DNA from: Purshia tridentata
Taxonomy: Eukaryota > Streptophyta > Magnoliopsida > Rosales > Rosaceae
Direction: 5' to 3'
Length of the DNA stretch: 64,000 bases
Assembly: GCA_003254885.1 (NCBI GenBank)
Contig: QANT01002465.1
Coordinates: 1-64,000 of the forward strand
Positions 27,065-40,000 of this stretch are shown here, in pieces (the stretch's first letter is position 1; each line of letters begins with the position of its first letter). A program made the translations under genes and the position numbers. The notes beneath the pieces were generated by a model. That model was given only the letters and a program-made list of their open reading frames with translations. It made no database searches and was not told the DNA's origin.

Positions 27065-28019
27065 AAGCCAAGAAACTCATCAATGGAGGAGAAGCCAAAG
27101 TTGAGCTTTGGTTTTCAAATAGCTTGAAGTAGATTGAGAGAGCCTGTCGCAGTGGCTCTCCCGTAGGTCCTAGCTAGAGTCGATGTTGCAGATGGAAGAT
27201 GATTGCATCGGTGTTGGTTTTGCTCTCGGACGTCAAGATGGAGATCGAAGACAATGGAGACAACGACGACAAAAATGGGCGGAGCTCTGACTCAGTGCAA
27301 CAAGGAGAGCTCTCTCTCCTCCAAATCCGACTCAGCGTAATAAGGATTCGCAACAAGTATTTGATCTGATCCGGTTTGGCTACTCCCAGTCTGACGAATC
27401 CTCCACGATGGCGACGACGACCATTGCAGCTACCGCATCGGATCTGGATGCACAACGTTTCTTGCTCTGTGTTGTTTGTTTTTTTTTTTTAATTATAGTT
27501 TGTTTTCTTTTAATATAAGAGTTATAAATTGGTAAAATGTTGGCAATCATGCTTAAATTGTATGCACATTGCTGTGGTTTTCTTCTTTTGTTTAATGGTT
27601 TGCTGTGTTAGTGAAACTGAATGTGTGTGTTTGTGTAAGGTTTTCTGTGGGTATTTGTTTTTTGATTTCAGTTTCAATGCATTTAGTGAAACTGAATTTA
27701 ATTTCACTGAAACTGTGAAACTGAATTCAATTTTTAGTGTAACTGTTTTTAGTGAAACTACTTTTTGTGAAATTGAATTTAGTTTTTAGTAAACTTTATT
27801 GTTTTGTATTAAATCAGGTTTCTGATTCGCACTCTCTATATCTCTCTCTCTTAGCTTGTTTTTCCCTTCCCGCACGTTGTCGTCAGCGCGTGCTCCATCG
27901 TCCGTTTCAGTGCAACTGTTTTTTAAAATTTAGTTTTAGTGTAATTGTATTTTAGAAATTCAAATACAATTACATAGTTACACTGTATTTCAAAAATACA
28001 GTTACATAGTTACATTGTA

Positions 28020-28095
28020 CGCGTGTCAGTCCGCGTCAGCGCCTGCTTCAGTCTGTGTCAGGGCCTGCGTCAATCCGCGTCAGCTTGCGTCAGAG
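28020..28095 (+). repeat. GCGTCAG-rich minisatellite
   Basis: About five degenerate units built around (C)GCGTCAG with a period near 17-18 bases. Far more GC-rich than its surroundings. Confidence 0.7.
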
Positions 28096-28201
28096 GGGTA
28101 AACAAAGTATTATAAATTTTAGGGAGTTTTGGGAGAGTTTCTAAATAGGTGAGAGCTTAAAAATTTTTTTTAGTGTTTAGGGAGTTTATAAAAAGTTACT
28201 A

Positions 28202-28210
28202 TTGCTTTAT
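28202..28210. repeat. Target site duplication, right copy (TTGCTTTAT)
   Basis: Identical to 26692-26700. Confidence 0.7.
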
Positions 28211-29060
28211 TAGAAAAATATAAAGGAAGCTACTTATTAGGAACTAAAAGATGTTGGAGTTAACTGTTTATGTAGTGGTCGTGGGTATTTTTTAATTTTC
28301 AAAAATTTTATCACATCCCCAAGTTCCCACTTCCCACATAATAACATTTATATAATATTAGTGGAAAGTTATATACCGTATATTATGATTTATGAGAAGA
28401 TTTTCATATCTATATTTTATATTAGTTAAAGAATAATTAATTTTAAGTCAAACTTTGTGTGATTTTGGATAAATAAAATAATAAGTTAATGTCCATGTAA
28501 AATAGATGTCCAACTGACATGTGGTAGTGCAAATAGTTGTATCCATTTAAAATACAACTAACTCGGTAAAAACAATGACAGTCCAAGTCCAACTTTTTGC
28601 GTGGGTCCTGGGCAAAGTTGTTTCTTTCGCATCTGGTTCCTGCTGTTTGCTGAGCCACATGCACAATGGATTCGTTTTCTTCTTTTTAACGTTCTTCCAA
28701 TTTTCCTTAAGAATCAAAAGATGAAAGATGCTTGTGTGAGATGAGAGCCACTAGCGACGAACAAGTGTTGTCCATATATATGTCATTCTTGCTTCCCAGT
28801 TACTTAAAGTAATACTTTGACCAAAAAAAAAATTTACTAGTCCTCTACTCTCCTCTGTCTTCACCTCTCTAGAACTAAAGGTTCCCTTTCGTCAACCCCA
28901 AACTCTCACACTCAGCACTTGCTCTGCCAGCCACCTCCTTCAAAGCCAGCCTTTGTCTCTCTCTAATAAATTTGGAAGCTTTGATTCATCAAACTCACCC
29001 TAATCAATTTTGTAGCTTTGATTCACCAAACTTACCCTTTTGAACCTTTCTGTCACTCAC

Positions 29061-29096
<36 letters not shown>

Positions 29097-29284
29097 ATCA
29101 ATTTGGAAGCTGTGATTNGTTCTCTAGATAATTCCACCAACTTAAGAATGGAGAGTATTCTACAAAACTTACCCTTTTGAACCCTGAGTCAAGACCTCGT
29201 CAAATGCTCTCACTCCGAGTCCAAATCACTTTTCCTTCTTTTTAAATCTCAGAAACAGAACCGCTCTCTTCCCCAGAAACCAAA
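28211..29284. other. SEC14 gene promoter and leader
   Basis: AT-rich to about 28840, then pyrimidine-rich leader sequence with a (CT)n run at about 29065-29094 and a single N at 29117. No gene. Confidence 0.6.
29065..29094 (+). repeat. (CT)n microsatellite
   Basis: About 15 CT units in the probable 5' UTR of the SEC14-like gene. Confidence 0.92.
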
Positions 29285-31988
29285 ATGGAGAAAAGCCAAG
29301 AAATTGCTCTGACTCAGATGAGAAAATCAGTTCAGAAGCTTGGTTGTTCCACAGAGGTAAGAATGCTTTGCCTTTCTCATACAGTTTTGAGCATATATCA
29401 TTCACTTTTGGTCCTTTATTCCATGGCTCTCTCTTTGCAGAAGTATGGAGACCCAACACTCATGAGGTTCTTGATTGCAAGATCAATGGACCCAGACAAA
29501 GCAGCAAAGATGTTTGTCCAGTGGCAGAAATGGAGGGCTTCATTTGTTCCAAATGGGTTCATTACAGAATCTGAAGTAAGTGATCAATTGGAAGACAGAA
29601 AGATTTTTTTGCAGGGTTTATCTAAGGATGGATACCCTTTGATGATTGTGAAAGCAAGCAAGCATTTTCCGGCTAAGGACCAACTCCAATTCAAGAGTAA
29701 TTTTCTATAATTTTATTATTATTTTTTATAGTTATTGAGCCGATTAGTTTTTGATATGTTTTTTTTTTCTCTTTAGTTTTAACTTTTATGTAGTTTTGAT
29801 TATTTTCTTGTCGATGCAATAAATCCTTTTGATCTAAAAAGACCCTTTATGTACCGCCTTTCGAATATGCCATAAGAGAAAAGTGTACTTTTTTTTTTGG
29901 TCTCAACATAAGAAAGAAGTTCAAACATAAGGGGTTTGTTGAGATGGATTGGGTGGACTTTATCACTTGGTTTGGTGTCCTAGAAAAATGGGAAAATACA
30001 ATGCTAGTTGAAAGGTGTTGTCAGCCTTTAATAATAGAAAGAAAATATTGGAGTTATATCTAAATTTCTCCAAAATTAACTTTTCTTTTCATGACAAGTA
30101 ATCGGTGAGCCCTTGATTCACTTTAGTTTGTCTCTTCTTGCAGAATTTGTGGTTCATCTGCTTGACAAAACAATTGCAAGGTATCACTCATTATCAGTAA
30201 TACTCAAATGTCTCTTTCAAACCATAAAAAAAGAGTAACCTTTTACTGAGGTGGTTGAAGGCATGATTGATGAATCAAAAATACATGTCAACTTTCAGGA
30301 AAAAAAAAAATGAAGCGGAAATACATGTCATAAACAGGATTATAATTCTTTAGAGCCAGTACATGATAGCGATTCTTCATAGCTATTATTGTTTCTGAAG
30401 ACACTGGTCACGTAAATAGGAATAGGATTTTTGCTTCTTTCGGTCCTAGTAATGTAAGGTAGAATAGTATATAGTTTCATGCAATCTCAATGCTGTGATT
30501 GTGATATTGTTAATAGGAGAATTAAATGTTAGATGAGATCTTGTCCATTCTATGCCAGAAATAATAATAACTGATCTACCAGATGAGAGAATTTGTTGCT
30601 CTAAACCTCAAAATCCATGGATGGTATGGAAACACTGTTAACTTTAATTAATTAATGAGTTAATGCACCTTCTTATCATCTCCCTCTCTCATAATCGAAT
30701 AAACTCAACTCTTTACTTCGACCAATCAGGATAATTAACTTAACATTTTGTGTTTTGTTTTGCTTGTCTTAGCTCTTTCAGAGGAAGGGAAATTGGAAAC
30801 GAAAAGTTGATTGGCATTCTTGATTTGCAACAAATTTCATATAAAAATATTGATGCGCGTGGATTAATCACCGGATTTCAATTTCTACAGGTGACTGTAA
30901 TATTTTTCTTTTCTAGGATTCTGTGTGGGAAAAGTATTAGGGGCAGAGAACAAGAATAGTACAAATTAAGGAAAGAGTCAGGAAAACATGGCTGATGTTC
31001 TGATAGAATTCTCTCTGCAAACATACCATTTTCACGCCATAATGCCAATATGCATCTTTTACATAAAACTAAAATATGGTACAGGTTGTCACTAAGAGGA
31101 TGCATTAATTGAGTCCATTGTAGAGCTAATCTGATTTTATTACCAAATCTTAAACATGCTTGTTCACTGGTTGTATTAAACTGTGCATGCACTTGTCGAA
31201 AGGAGTCCATAGAGCTACTGTTGACTTGCCTCTGTCAGAAGTTGAAACTGAATAATCCATATTGATGATGCTTCCATGGTAGTGGAAACTTTACTTGATA
31301 TGTGAGAATGTATTAAGAACTGTTTCGTTTTCCCTCTTCTCACAGTCGGGGTGCAGCATTGTTTGCTCTGTAATGGTGGCATCTAGTGTAGTGTAAATTC
31401 CTAATAAGTGAACTATATACAAGTTCAATCAATTGCATCATATAACTTCATCTTTCTTTTGATACGAAGGGCTTTTACTTCTACTTGCCAGCTGTTAAGC
31501 GGGTCAATAAACTGATGTGGCTGCCATGTTGCTTCATTATCTTCTTTACCAACTGTTGACTTTGCATAACCTTGTGAGAGCATTTCCTTGCAATACATTA
31601 AATGCTACTTAAATGTTTTTTTTTTCTTCTTAACTTGTGCAGTCTTACTACCCCGAGCGATTAGCAAAGTGCTACATTTTAAACATGCCAGGGTTCTTTG
31701 TAAGTGTTTGGAGGATGGTTTCTCGCTTCCTTGAGAAGGCAACAGTAGAAAAGGTGTGCTTTATTTTCTTTTTCAGAATATAAATAGAATTTTAGATAAT
31801 TTAAATGGTTTTTGTACTGATCTGTGTTGCTGAAGTCTTGTCTACTTCAGATTGTAATTGTGAGCAATGAGGATGAAAAAAGAGACTTCATCAAGGAAGT
31901 TGGTGAAGAAAACTTACCGGAAGAGTATGGTGGACGAGCAAAGCGTGTAGCTCTCCAAGATGTTGTACTGGTCCCAATGGAGGACTAA
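29285..31988 (+). CDS. SEC14-like CRAL-TRIO lipid-transfer protein
   Basis: Six exons: 29285-29356, 29441-29696, 30144-30180, 30773-30890, 31643-31753, 31851-31988; 243 residues. A short N-terminal helix region (RFLIARSMDPDKAAKM, a CRAL-TRIO-N remnant) is followed by the CRAL-TRIO lipid-binding domain (about 80-230). Typical motifs are ILDLQQISYKNID, YYPERLAKCYILNMPGFF and LPEEYGG near the C-terminus. Members bind phosphatidylinositol or phosphatidylcholine and move or present them to kinases. There is no GOLD or nodulin domain, so it is the short single-domain class. Function in plants is little known. Introns 3 and 4 are long (592 and 752 bp). In Arabidopsis a similar gene sits next to the aspartate-semialdehyde dehydrogenase gene, as here. 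Confidence 0.92.
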
Positions 31989-32913
31989 TTCTACCAGTAG
32001 ATCAAGGTGGGCTACTATCGCAGTCTTATCTTCTAGGCATAGTCTGTGCCATTAACCCGTTGTACCTGTTGTCAAAGATAACTAGTAGCAGTCAGTTTCA
32101 GCTAGCTGGTTTTCTTTATGATGAGCAGTAATTAATAATTTAACAGTATTAATCTTGCCATGTATTAGTGTTTCCTTCTCATACTCTCATACCTCCATCT
32201 CAAACTTGATATTAAGGCGTAATGTTCTTCTGCCTCATTCTTTTTTGTGCTTGAGTGTGAAATCTCGACTTGAAAAATTCAGGCTGCGCTCATGTATGAA
32301 GTTCGCTAATTGCAGGATTCTGATTTTTAGTTTGTTTTTACTTAATTTTTAATCGTAGATGTGCATTTATTATTCAAGAGTATAGAATAAATAAGAAAAT
32401 ATATTTGTAGTACTTTTTAGAGTGAATTAAATTACATAAATTGTTGGATTATACTATACGACATTGATTAAAGCAGATCAAAAAATAAGACAAACGGATA
32501 ATTTAAATCTTACTTTCCAAATTGATACAGCCTCACACAAATAATGAAATAAAAATATTAAATTTACGAATTTTAATTTTCTTAGGATTATGAACGGAAC
32601 GATCCAAAAATGAAAAAAAAAAAAAATTATTATTGTATTTTAACGGGACCGTTTGACTAAATGTAATAAAGAAGTAAAATGAAATATCCCACGTGGTATT
32701 TGAAATTTAACAGGACAGGTAGCGAAAGACACTAGTTCATGTAACCACCAAACCACAAGAAACCCCGAAAGCGGAAATCCCAAACTCGTATATTTAGGAA
32801 CTAAGGTTTAAGGACTGAATCTCACAACAACAAAATCCCACTCCCCCGCCGCCACTCTCTTCTCTCTCTCTCTTTATATTCAACAATCAACATCGTCTCC
32901 GTTGTGTCTCAAG
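31989..32913. other. SEC14 3' flank and ASD promoter
   Basis: AT-rich spacer. The last 90 bases carry a CT-rich leader (CTCTCTTCTCTCTCTCTC) before the ASD start codon. No gene. Confidence 0.6.
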
Positions 32914-35325
32914 ATGGCAACTTTTACTCACCACCGCCTCAACAGCCCCCTCCTCGGCCGTGCTCGCATTCCCGGACCCAAGTTCCGGCCCGGCCCATTT
33001 AGAGTCCGCATGTCTCTGCAAGAAACCGGCCCGTCTTTGGCCGTGGTGGGCGTCACCGGCGCAGTGGGCCAGGAGTTCCTCTCCGTCATCCAGGACCGCG
33101 ATTTCCCCTTCCGCTCCATCAAAATGCTGGCCTCCAAGCGCTCCGCCGGTCAAACTTTGACTTTCCTGGGCCAAAACTACGTCGTCGAGGAGCTCACCCG
33201 CGACAGCTTTGATGACGTCGACATCGCTCTCTTTAGCGCCGGTGGGTCCATAAGCAAAGAGTTCGCTCCCGTTGCCGTGGAGCGGGGCACCATTGTCGTT
33301 GATAATAGCTCCGCTTTTCGTTTGCAAGACGACGTGCCGCTTGTGGTCCCTGAGGTTAATCCAGAGGCTTTGGAGGGTATCAAGATTGGAATGCGAAAGG
33401 GGGCGCTTATAGCGAACCCAAATTGCTCCACCATTATTTGCTTAATGGCTGCAACCCCTCTCCATCGCCATTCTAAGGTTGGGAATTGTCTTTCTTTCTT
33501 TCTGTTTTTTGGAAGTTTTATGATCTGTTTTCAAGTCAGTTGTTTCTTGGATTTGGTTGTGTAGCTATAAACTTGTTTGTTTTGCTATTGTACTAGGATT
33601 TTTGGGTGTTCTTATTTTCATTTTTTGTGTAGTTTTGGGACTAGTTTTAAAATTGGTTTTTCGAGGACTTTGTTTTGGAGCTGCAAAGTTGCTTGCTTTG
33701 GTGTTAGATTTGGATTTTTTACACTTTTTTTGGGAATTTGTGCGAATACGTTAATTGGGTTATGAATGGTTTTCAGGTAGTACGAATGGTGGTTAGTACG
33801 TATCAGGCTGCTAGTGGAGCTGGTGCTGCTGCCATGAGAGAGCTTGAGCAGCAAACTCATGAGGTTTCTTCTATTTGCTCCCTCTAATTATCTTGACTGC
33901 TTTTTTCTTTTTTTTTCTGTCTTTTTGGTTTCATCTTTCAGTTCAATTAATGAAATTTACTTTCTGTATTAAGGTCCTGGAAGGGAAGCCACCAACTTGT
34001 CAGATATTTCAGAGACAGGTCTGTCTATTTGTTTGAGTTGTTCAAGTTTGTTGTGGAAAAATAATTTTGTTTTCCCTGAAGTTTCATTGAACCACCTGTT
34101 TGTGCCTTCAATTTTTGCAGTATGCATTTAATTTGTTTTCGCACAATTCAGCGGTTCTTCCAAATGGATATAATGAAGAAGAAATGAAATTAGTCAAGGA
34201 GACACGAAAAATTTGGGTTAGTAGCTTTACTATTTTAATCACTCCCTTTTTTTTTTTTTGGTTGATCAAGTAAGTAAAACTACAGCAAATTAATTGGAAG
34301 TCAGCTTTTAAGTAAGAAGAATATAATTTATTCTCTCTCTATTTCTTCAGAATGACACAGATGTAAAGGTAACTGCCACATGTATACGAGTTCCTGTCAT
34401 GCGGGCACATGCTGAGAGTGTGAATCTTCAATTTGAGAAGCCCCTTGATGAGGTAATGCAACAATACTGTCATATAATGTAGCTTGAAATCAATGGTGAA
34501 TTTGTTTTGCTCGATAATGACTTGTTTTGTTAGATGCATTCAGGATTTTCATCTTGTAAATCTTCACCAATGGCCGGAAGAAAAATTGGTTTAAAAACAT
34601 GTAGATGGTATTATGAATCACATTGTTAGTGATATTATTTTCTTGTGTCAAGGGAGGACTTAAATAGGTTTTCCTTTGTGTAGGAGAATGTTATCTTGAT
34701 CTACTATCATCATTGTTCTTGCATTTTCTTGACGATTCTTTTATGTTTCTTGAGATTTTAGGCTTTTCTTGTATCCTATTTATAATGGTTTGATCAAGTG
34801 CACTTGAGTTTTTGTGCTTTCATCTATTCAACTTCTACCGTGCACATAAATAACATATCAATCACACCTAACATTTGGATAGATCAAGTTTTCCTCTATG
34901 AAACTCAGTACTAAGCATCTTTTAGTTTTAACTTTTTGCTTAATTCTCTAATAACTAATGAATTATTCACAAGTAGTTCCCCTTAGCGTTTTAAATTTGT
35001 TCGCTGTCCAGGACACAGCAAGGGATATTCTGAAGAAGGCTCCTGGGGTGGTGGTTATTGATGACCGGACATCTAATAACTTCCCTACACCATTGGAGGT
35101 GTCAAACAAAGATGATGTTGCAGTTGGCAGAATCCGCCGTGATGTGTCCCAAGAGGGGAACTATGGGTAAGACTTAACAGTACAGAAATTCCCTTTCTTA
35201 CTGTATATAATTGAACAAGCCACTAATGGCATTCTCTAAGCAGGTTGGAAATCTTTGTCTGTGGAGATCAAATACGCAAGGGAGCTGCTCTTAATGCTGT
35301 TCAGATTGCTGAGATGTTGATATAG
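32914..35325 (+). CDS. ASD: Aspartate-semialdehyde dehydrogenase, plastid
   Basis: Seven exons: 32914-33477, 33777-33863, 33974-34018, 34121-34216, 34351-34452, 35012-35166, 35244-35325; 376 residues. It reduces aspartyl phosphate to aspartate semialdehyde with NADPH, the branch step to lysine, threonine, methionine and isoleucine. Residues 1-38 are basic and hydroxylated, a plastid transit peptide. The NADP fold starts with [12 protein letters not shown] (about 44-55). Catalytic Cys171 lies in ANPNCSTI and His284 in RAHAESV. The first ATG in frame is at 32914; a TTG four codons upstream is in frame but is not a likely start. Exon 1 is much richer in GC than the rest of the gene and the window. 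Confidence 0.96.
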
Positions 35326-35968
35326 TTAACTTTGATTTCAGTGGTGAGGTTTTACGATATAAATCTATTTGCGAGGTGAGATGAAGTGATTTGAGTTGTT
35401 GATCAATTTTAGTCTTCGGATGTGGACATGTGGTGAGATGGGGCGAATTCAAGCAGTTTTTATTAGAATAAGATATTAGGCTTATTAGTAATTTTTGATG
35501 TTATTCATTTTCAAGCCCAAATATTATCATAATACCCTTTAGAGGGTAATTTTGTTATAATAATGTTATAATTTAAGTGAACAAATTGTATCCTTGGTTC
35601 TGATAGAGCAGAGATCTAGACGCCTTAATTTACCAGCTTAGTTGAGCTTGTAAGTACGAATAATTTAGAAAGATGTATTACTTTAGAGGCTCATCTGAAA
35701 ACAAAGTTTTAATTAAGAGTAACATGTAGATGAGTAGGTGGTATACAAATTTTTTTTTTTATGCTTCAATCTTCATATGGATTGATTATCCAAATTGGCT
35801 AATCAATTGATTTAACAGTTTTCATAATTCGGCACTGATGTAAGAGTTTGTGTGATGAACTCAGCTTTATGTGCTGAATATTTGTTGTAGATTATTGTTT
35901 TGTTTCAACTGCTATCACACCCTCTATCAGTATTCAAAAGGGGTGTTATGTTTTGGTGGGTTCAATGT

Positions 35969-36101
35969 GCGATCAAGATTCAAGGTGCTCATGTTTATGT
36001 TTATATGTATTGAAAGAACTAATAAGATTGGTAAAGTGGGATCAAGATTCAAGGGGTTCGTGTTTATTTTTATTGACATAAGTGATAAGATTGGTAAAGT
36101 G
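35969..36101 (+). repeat. Tandem duplication, about 68-bp period
   Basis: The phrase GATCAAGATTCAAGG...GATTGGTAAAGTG occurs twice, with small differences between the units. Confidence 0.8.
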
Positions 36102-36560
36102 CAAAAGCCAAGTGCTGGTACAAATATATGATACTGCCCACTGCCTCCTGCAATCACAATAACAAATGCAATTCTAAACAGTCCCAACGAAGAATCTAGA
36201 ATCTGGCATGACTCCATCCAACTCCTTGGGGAGCAAGTTCCATCTGTCCAAAAAGTAGTCTTTTCTAGTACTGCGGCAGTCAAGTACTCTCTGCTCTTGA
36301 CCTTCCTCAGAAAGGAGCAAAATTTCTCATCATGGAGAATAATAGTATCAGGACAGCAGCCGTTTGCCAGTGTCCAATGTGAGATTCTAAAATCTAGAAG
36401 GTTCTTGGCCAAAACTTCTCTCAAGGGCTAAGGCATTATGCTTGGTCCAAAACTTCCAGAAAGTTCTTGGTCAAAACTTCTCCAAAGGGCAATAGGAATG
36501 ACAATGGAGATGGGACTTTAAAAAAATAAAAATAAAGTAACACATTTATTAAGCACAATG

Positions 36561-36566
36561 TTGACT
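36561..36566 (+). promoter_or_regulatory. W-box TTGACT upstream of first RDR1
   Basis: WRKY-binding core, about 455 bases before the ATG. RDR1 genes are known to be induced by salicylic acid and virus infection, which fits WRKY control, but a single W-box is a weak signal. Confidence 0.3.
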
Positions 36567-36799
36567 ACATATCTCACAGTGACCTACCCATGCAAGTGAG
36601 AGATATTCAGCTATGTGCAATGACCTTGCTACGTGTCGCAATGGAATTCGATTCCTTCTCTTTTTGTAAAAAGAAGCTGGTCCTTACTTGCTCTGTTTTA
36701 CATATTGGCGCCAAACAGAGAAGACGCGGAGGCAAGCTATAGGCATATAACTGCCATTACAAGTTACTTGCAGAGGTGTGAGTGAGATGGAGTTAAAAA

Positions 36800-36805
36800 T
36801 TGACC
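36800..36805 (+). promoter_or_regulatory. W-box TTGACC upstream of first RDR1
   Basis: Second WRKY core, 215 bases before the ATG; it matches the full TTGAC(C/T) consensus. Confidence 0.3.
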
Positions 36806-37019
36806 ACCATGCAATCTCTCACCTCTTTGCTCTTTTCTTTCCTTTATATGCTAGCTTCATGAGCTCTGCTAGCAGTCGACAGTTTTGTAATATTTCAAAT
36901 TTAGAGTAAGACTCTTTTCTCACATTCGCATTACATTGTTTTATTTACATTTACTTTCAGTTTTGAGTTACTAATTTCAGTTTGTACTCTGAAAGAGAAG
37001 TTGGGATCAATTACTCAGC

Positions 37020-40000
37020 ATGGATGAGACAATTATGCTGTTCGGATTTCCCTGTGTTGAGTCTCCAGCAGTCGTGAAAGAATATCTGGAGGCATATACT
37101 GGAAAGGGAACTGTTTCTTCTGTGGAGGTTCTTCCTCCCAAAGATGGAAAATCAAGAGCATCTGCCAAAATTCATTTCACAAATGCAGAATCTGCTAAAA
37201 TGATAATACAATTAGCCGATGATCGACGTCTGTGGTACGGGAAGTCATATCTGAAAGCTCGAAAATGGGAGCGTGGCATTGCACCCAGCTCAAAAAAGTT
37301 TGAACCTCATAGCATGGAGCTTGCAAAACTGCACTTGGGATGCCAAGTTTCCCAGGAAAAGTTTTCTGTGCTTTGGACAACATCGGATGTTTCAGTGAAG
37401 TTTGGGATGGGATTTCAAAACATCTACTTGTTTTTCTCTCATGATTCTGATGAGTACAAGCTTGAGGTCTTCTCTGACATTATTTGCCGGATTGAGCTGC
37501 ATCATCCAAATGGTCAACTAACAAAGTTTCTTCTCATCAAGGTTTGCCAGTTAAATTAAAATGTTTAATATTTTTGCATGTATTTCTTTACTTTAGTTAC
37601 ACAGTATAGAGAGTATATCCCACACATATTACATAGATAATGTTCTGAGTCTCTCCATAAATTGTACTTCATATCTTGTCATAATATGTATGATATAGTA
37701 ACTTGTAAATTTAGCTAGTCATCAAGTTGATTGCTTTGACACATATAGAATCAGAAGTCTGTTGACAGAACACTTGCTATACTAGTATGTGTGGCACTCA
37801 GGACAAATAGCTAACATTTATCTCTTCCGTTTCTCTTTCTTAATTTTGCTAGTTACGTGGTGGCCCGCGGATTTATGCAAAAGGCAGGGAGGCTTCTGAT
37901 AAGAACTGGGTTCGGGACGTTGATCATTTCACTCCATCATGCTGCATTGGGCAATCCTCTGCTTTATGTTTGGAGCTTTCATATGAGTGTGCGCTTCCAA
38001 ACCTGCGCAATAGTTTTGCTCCTTACAAAGAAGATGAAGGACAGTTCATTGTGGAGAAAGGTAACGCTTTCTCCTGTAATTCAGATTTTGTTCCAGTTGT
38101 GAGTCCACCCCCAGGCATTAATTTGCCGTACAAAATCCTGTTTAAGATCAATTCCTTGGTTCAACATGGATGTGTTCCTGGGCAAGCACTTGGTGTCAAT
38201 TTTTATGAGTTAGTTGATCCTAGTAGAATAAGAATTGAATACATAGAGAGTGCCCTGGACAAACTTTTTCACTTAAAAGAGTGCTGCTATGAACCTGTGA
38301 CGTGGCTTAGTGAGCAGTACAAAATTTACAAGGCAGGTAACCGAATTCCTCAGTCACCTGCTATTTCTTTAGATGAAGGGTTTGTGTATGTACACAGGGT
38401 ACAAATAACACCTTCAAAAATATACTTCTGTGGCCCAGAGGTAAATCTATCCAATCGTGTTTTACGAAATTATTCCCAAGATATTGAGAATTTTCTTCGT
38501 GTTTCTTTCGTCGATGAGGACTTGGGCAAGATGTTTTCTGTAGATTTGTCCCCACATACAGATGAGGAAAGGAGAACTAGAGTTTATGAAAGAATACTTT
38601 CTACTTTAAAAAATGGCATAGTCATTGGTGACAAGAAGTTTGAGTTTCTTGCCTTTTCATCGAGTCAATTACGGGAACAATCTGTTTGGATGTTTGCCTC
38701 AAGGAGTGAGCTTACTGCTCAAGACATCAGAAACTGGATGGGTGATTTTCGTCCCATTAGAAATGTGGCAAAATATGCTGCCAGGCTGGGTCAGTCTTTC
38801 GGCTCATCCAGGGAGACTTTTAGTGTTGGTTGTGATGAAATTGAATTGCTTGATGATGTGAAGATAGAAAGAGGAGGAACCAAATATTGTTTCTCTGATG
38901 GAATTGGTAAGATATCGGCTGAATTTGCTGAACTAGTGGCAAGAAAGTGTGGGCTAAATTCTACTCCATCCGCCTTTCAAATTCGATATGGTGGCTACAA
39001 AGGTGTTGTGGCAGTTGATCCAACCTTGTCAAAAACCTTGTCACTAAGAGATAGCATGTCGAAGTTTGAATCTCACAACACAAAGTTAGATGTTCTGGCA
39101 TGGAGCAAGTACCAACCTTGTTTCCTGAATCGTCAATTAATTACTCTTTTGTCCACCCTGGGAGTTCAAGATCGTGTTTTTGAGAAAAAGCAAAACCAAG
39201 CTATGGATCAATTAGGTGTTATTCTAACTGATCCATCAAAAGCAAAAGAAGCACTGGAATTAATGTTTCAAGGAGAGGTGACAAGCATTTTAAGGGAAAT
39301 GCTAATGTGTTATAAGCCAGATGCAGAACCGTTTCTGTCATTGATGCTGCAAGCTTTCTGTGCTTCAAAGTTTGTGGAGCTGCGGAGCAGAACAAGAATT
39401 TTTGTTCCAAATGGAAGATCCTTGATGGGATGTCTAGACGAAACCGGGTCGCTGGAATATGGCCAAGTGTTTGTGCAATGTTCTCACCATGCTATTTTCA
39501 GTGGTGGCGCTACTTCAAGTTCAAGCCAAGACAATTTTGTTGTTGAGGGGAAACTTGTGGTTGCTAAAAACCCCTGCTTACACCCAGGAGATTTACGTGT
39601 TCTACAAGCTGTCAATGCACCAGCTTTGCAACACATGGTGGATTGTGTTGTTTTCCCCCAAAAAGGAAAGAGGTACGTAGCTTTCAGATTTGTACTGCAT
39701 TTTAGTGGTTCTTTGCTTCACATTAATTTGTCATTTGAACTATTTACTGACTATGCTTTTTCATTGAATTAGACCACACCCTAATGAATGCTCAGGCAGC
39801 GATTTGGATGGAGATATTTACTTTGTTAGTTGGGACCCTGATCTGATTCCTCCTAGGCAAGATAATCCAATGGATTATACCCAAGCTCCAATTAAGGAAT
39901 TGGATCGTGATGTTACAATAAAGGTACATAACCATATAAGTATATATTACTGAATTTAATTATCAAGTAAATTTATCTCAAGCTTACTCGAAACATGGTT

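Larger units (their letters stand above)
26701..28201. mobile_element. Non-autonomous MULE-like DNA transposon (1.5 kb)
   Basis: Bounded by a perfect 9-bp direct repeat, the target duplication size of Mutator-like elements. The ends are degenerate inverted repeats: the left end begins ATGTAAATGTTTACTAACCC and the right end reads inward TAGTAACTTTTTATAAACTC. Inside both ends similar phrases recur (CACTCCCAAAACCC left, CTCTCCCAAAACTCC right). There is no transposase. The interior has a GC-rich, gene-like block (about 27180-27460), a GTGAAACTGAATT-type degenerate tandem array (about 27600-27790) and a GCGTCAG-rich minisatellite (28020-28095). It contains a 120-bp tandem duplication with an N at the junction. 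Confidence 0.6.
35326..37019. other. ASD 3' flank and promoter of the first RDR1
   Basis: Spacer with two local tandem duplications (35969-36101 and 36397-36489). Two W-boxes lie at 36561 and 36800. No gene. Confidence 0.6.

Noticed and set aside
27174-27455. Minus-strand frame inside the MULE-like element
   Set aside because: Not accepted as a gene because it has no start context or domain; kept only as part of the GC-rich core of the element.
35927-36424. Minus-strand frame of 165 aa
   Set aside because: Half of it is translated from a tandem duplication. Composition is not protein-like and there is no recognisable motif.
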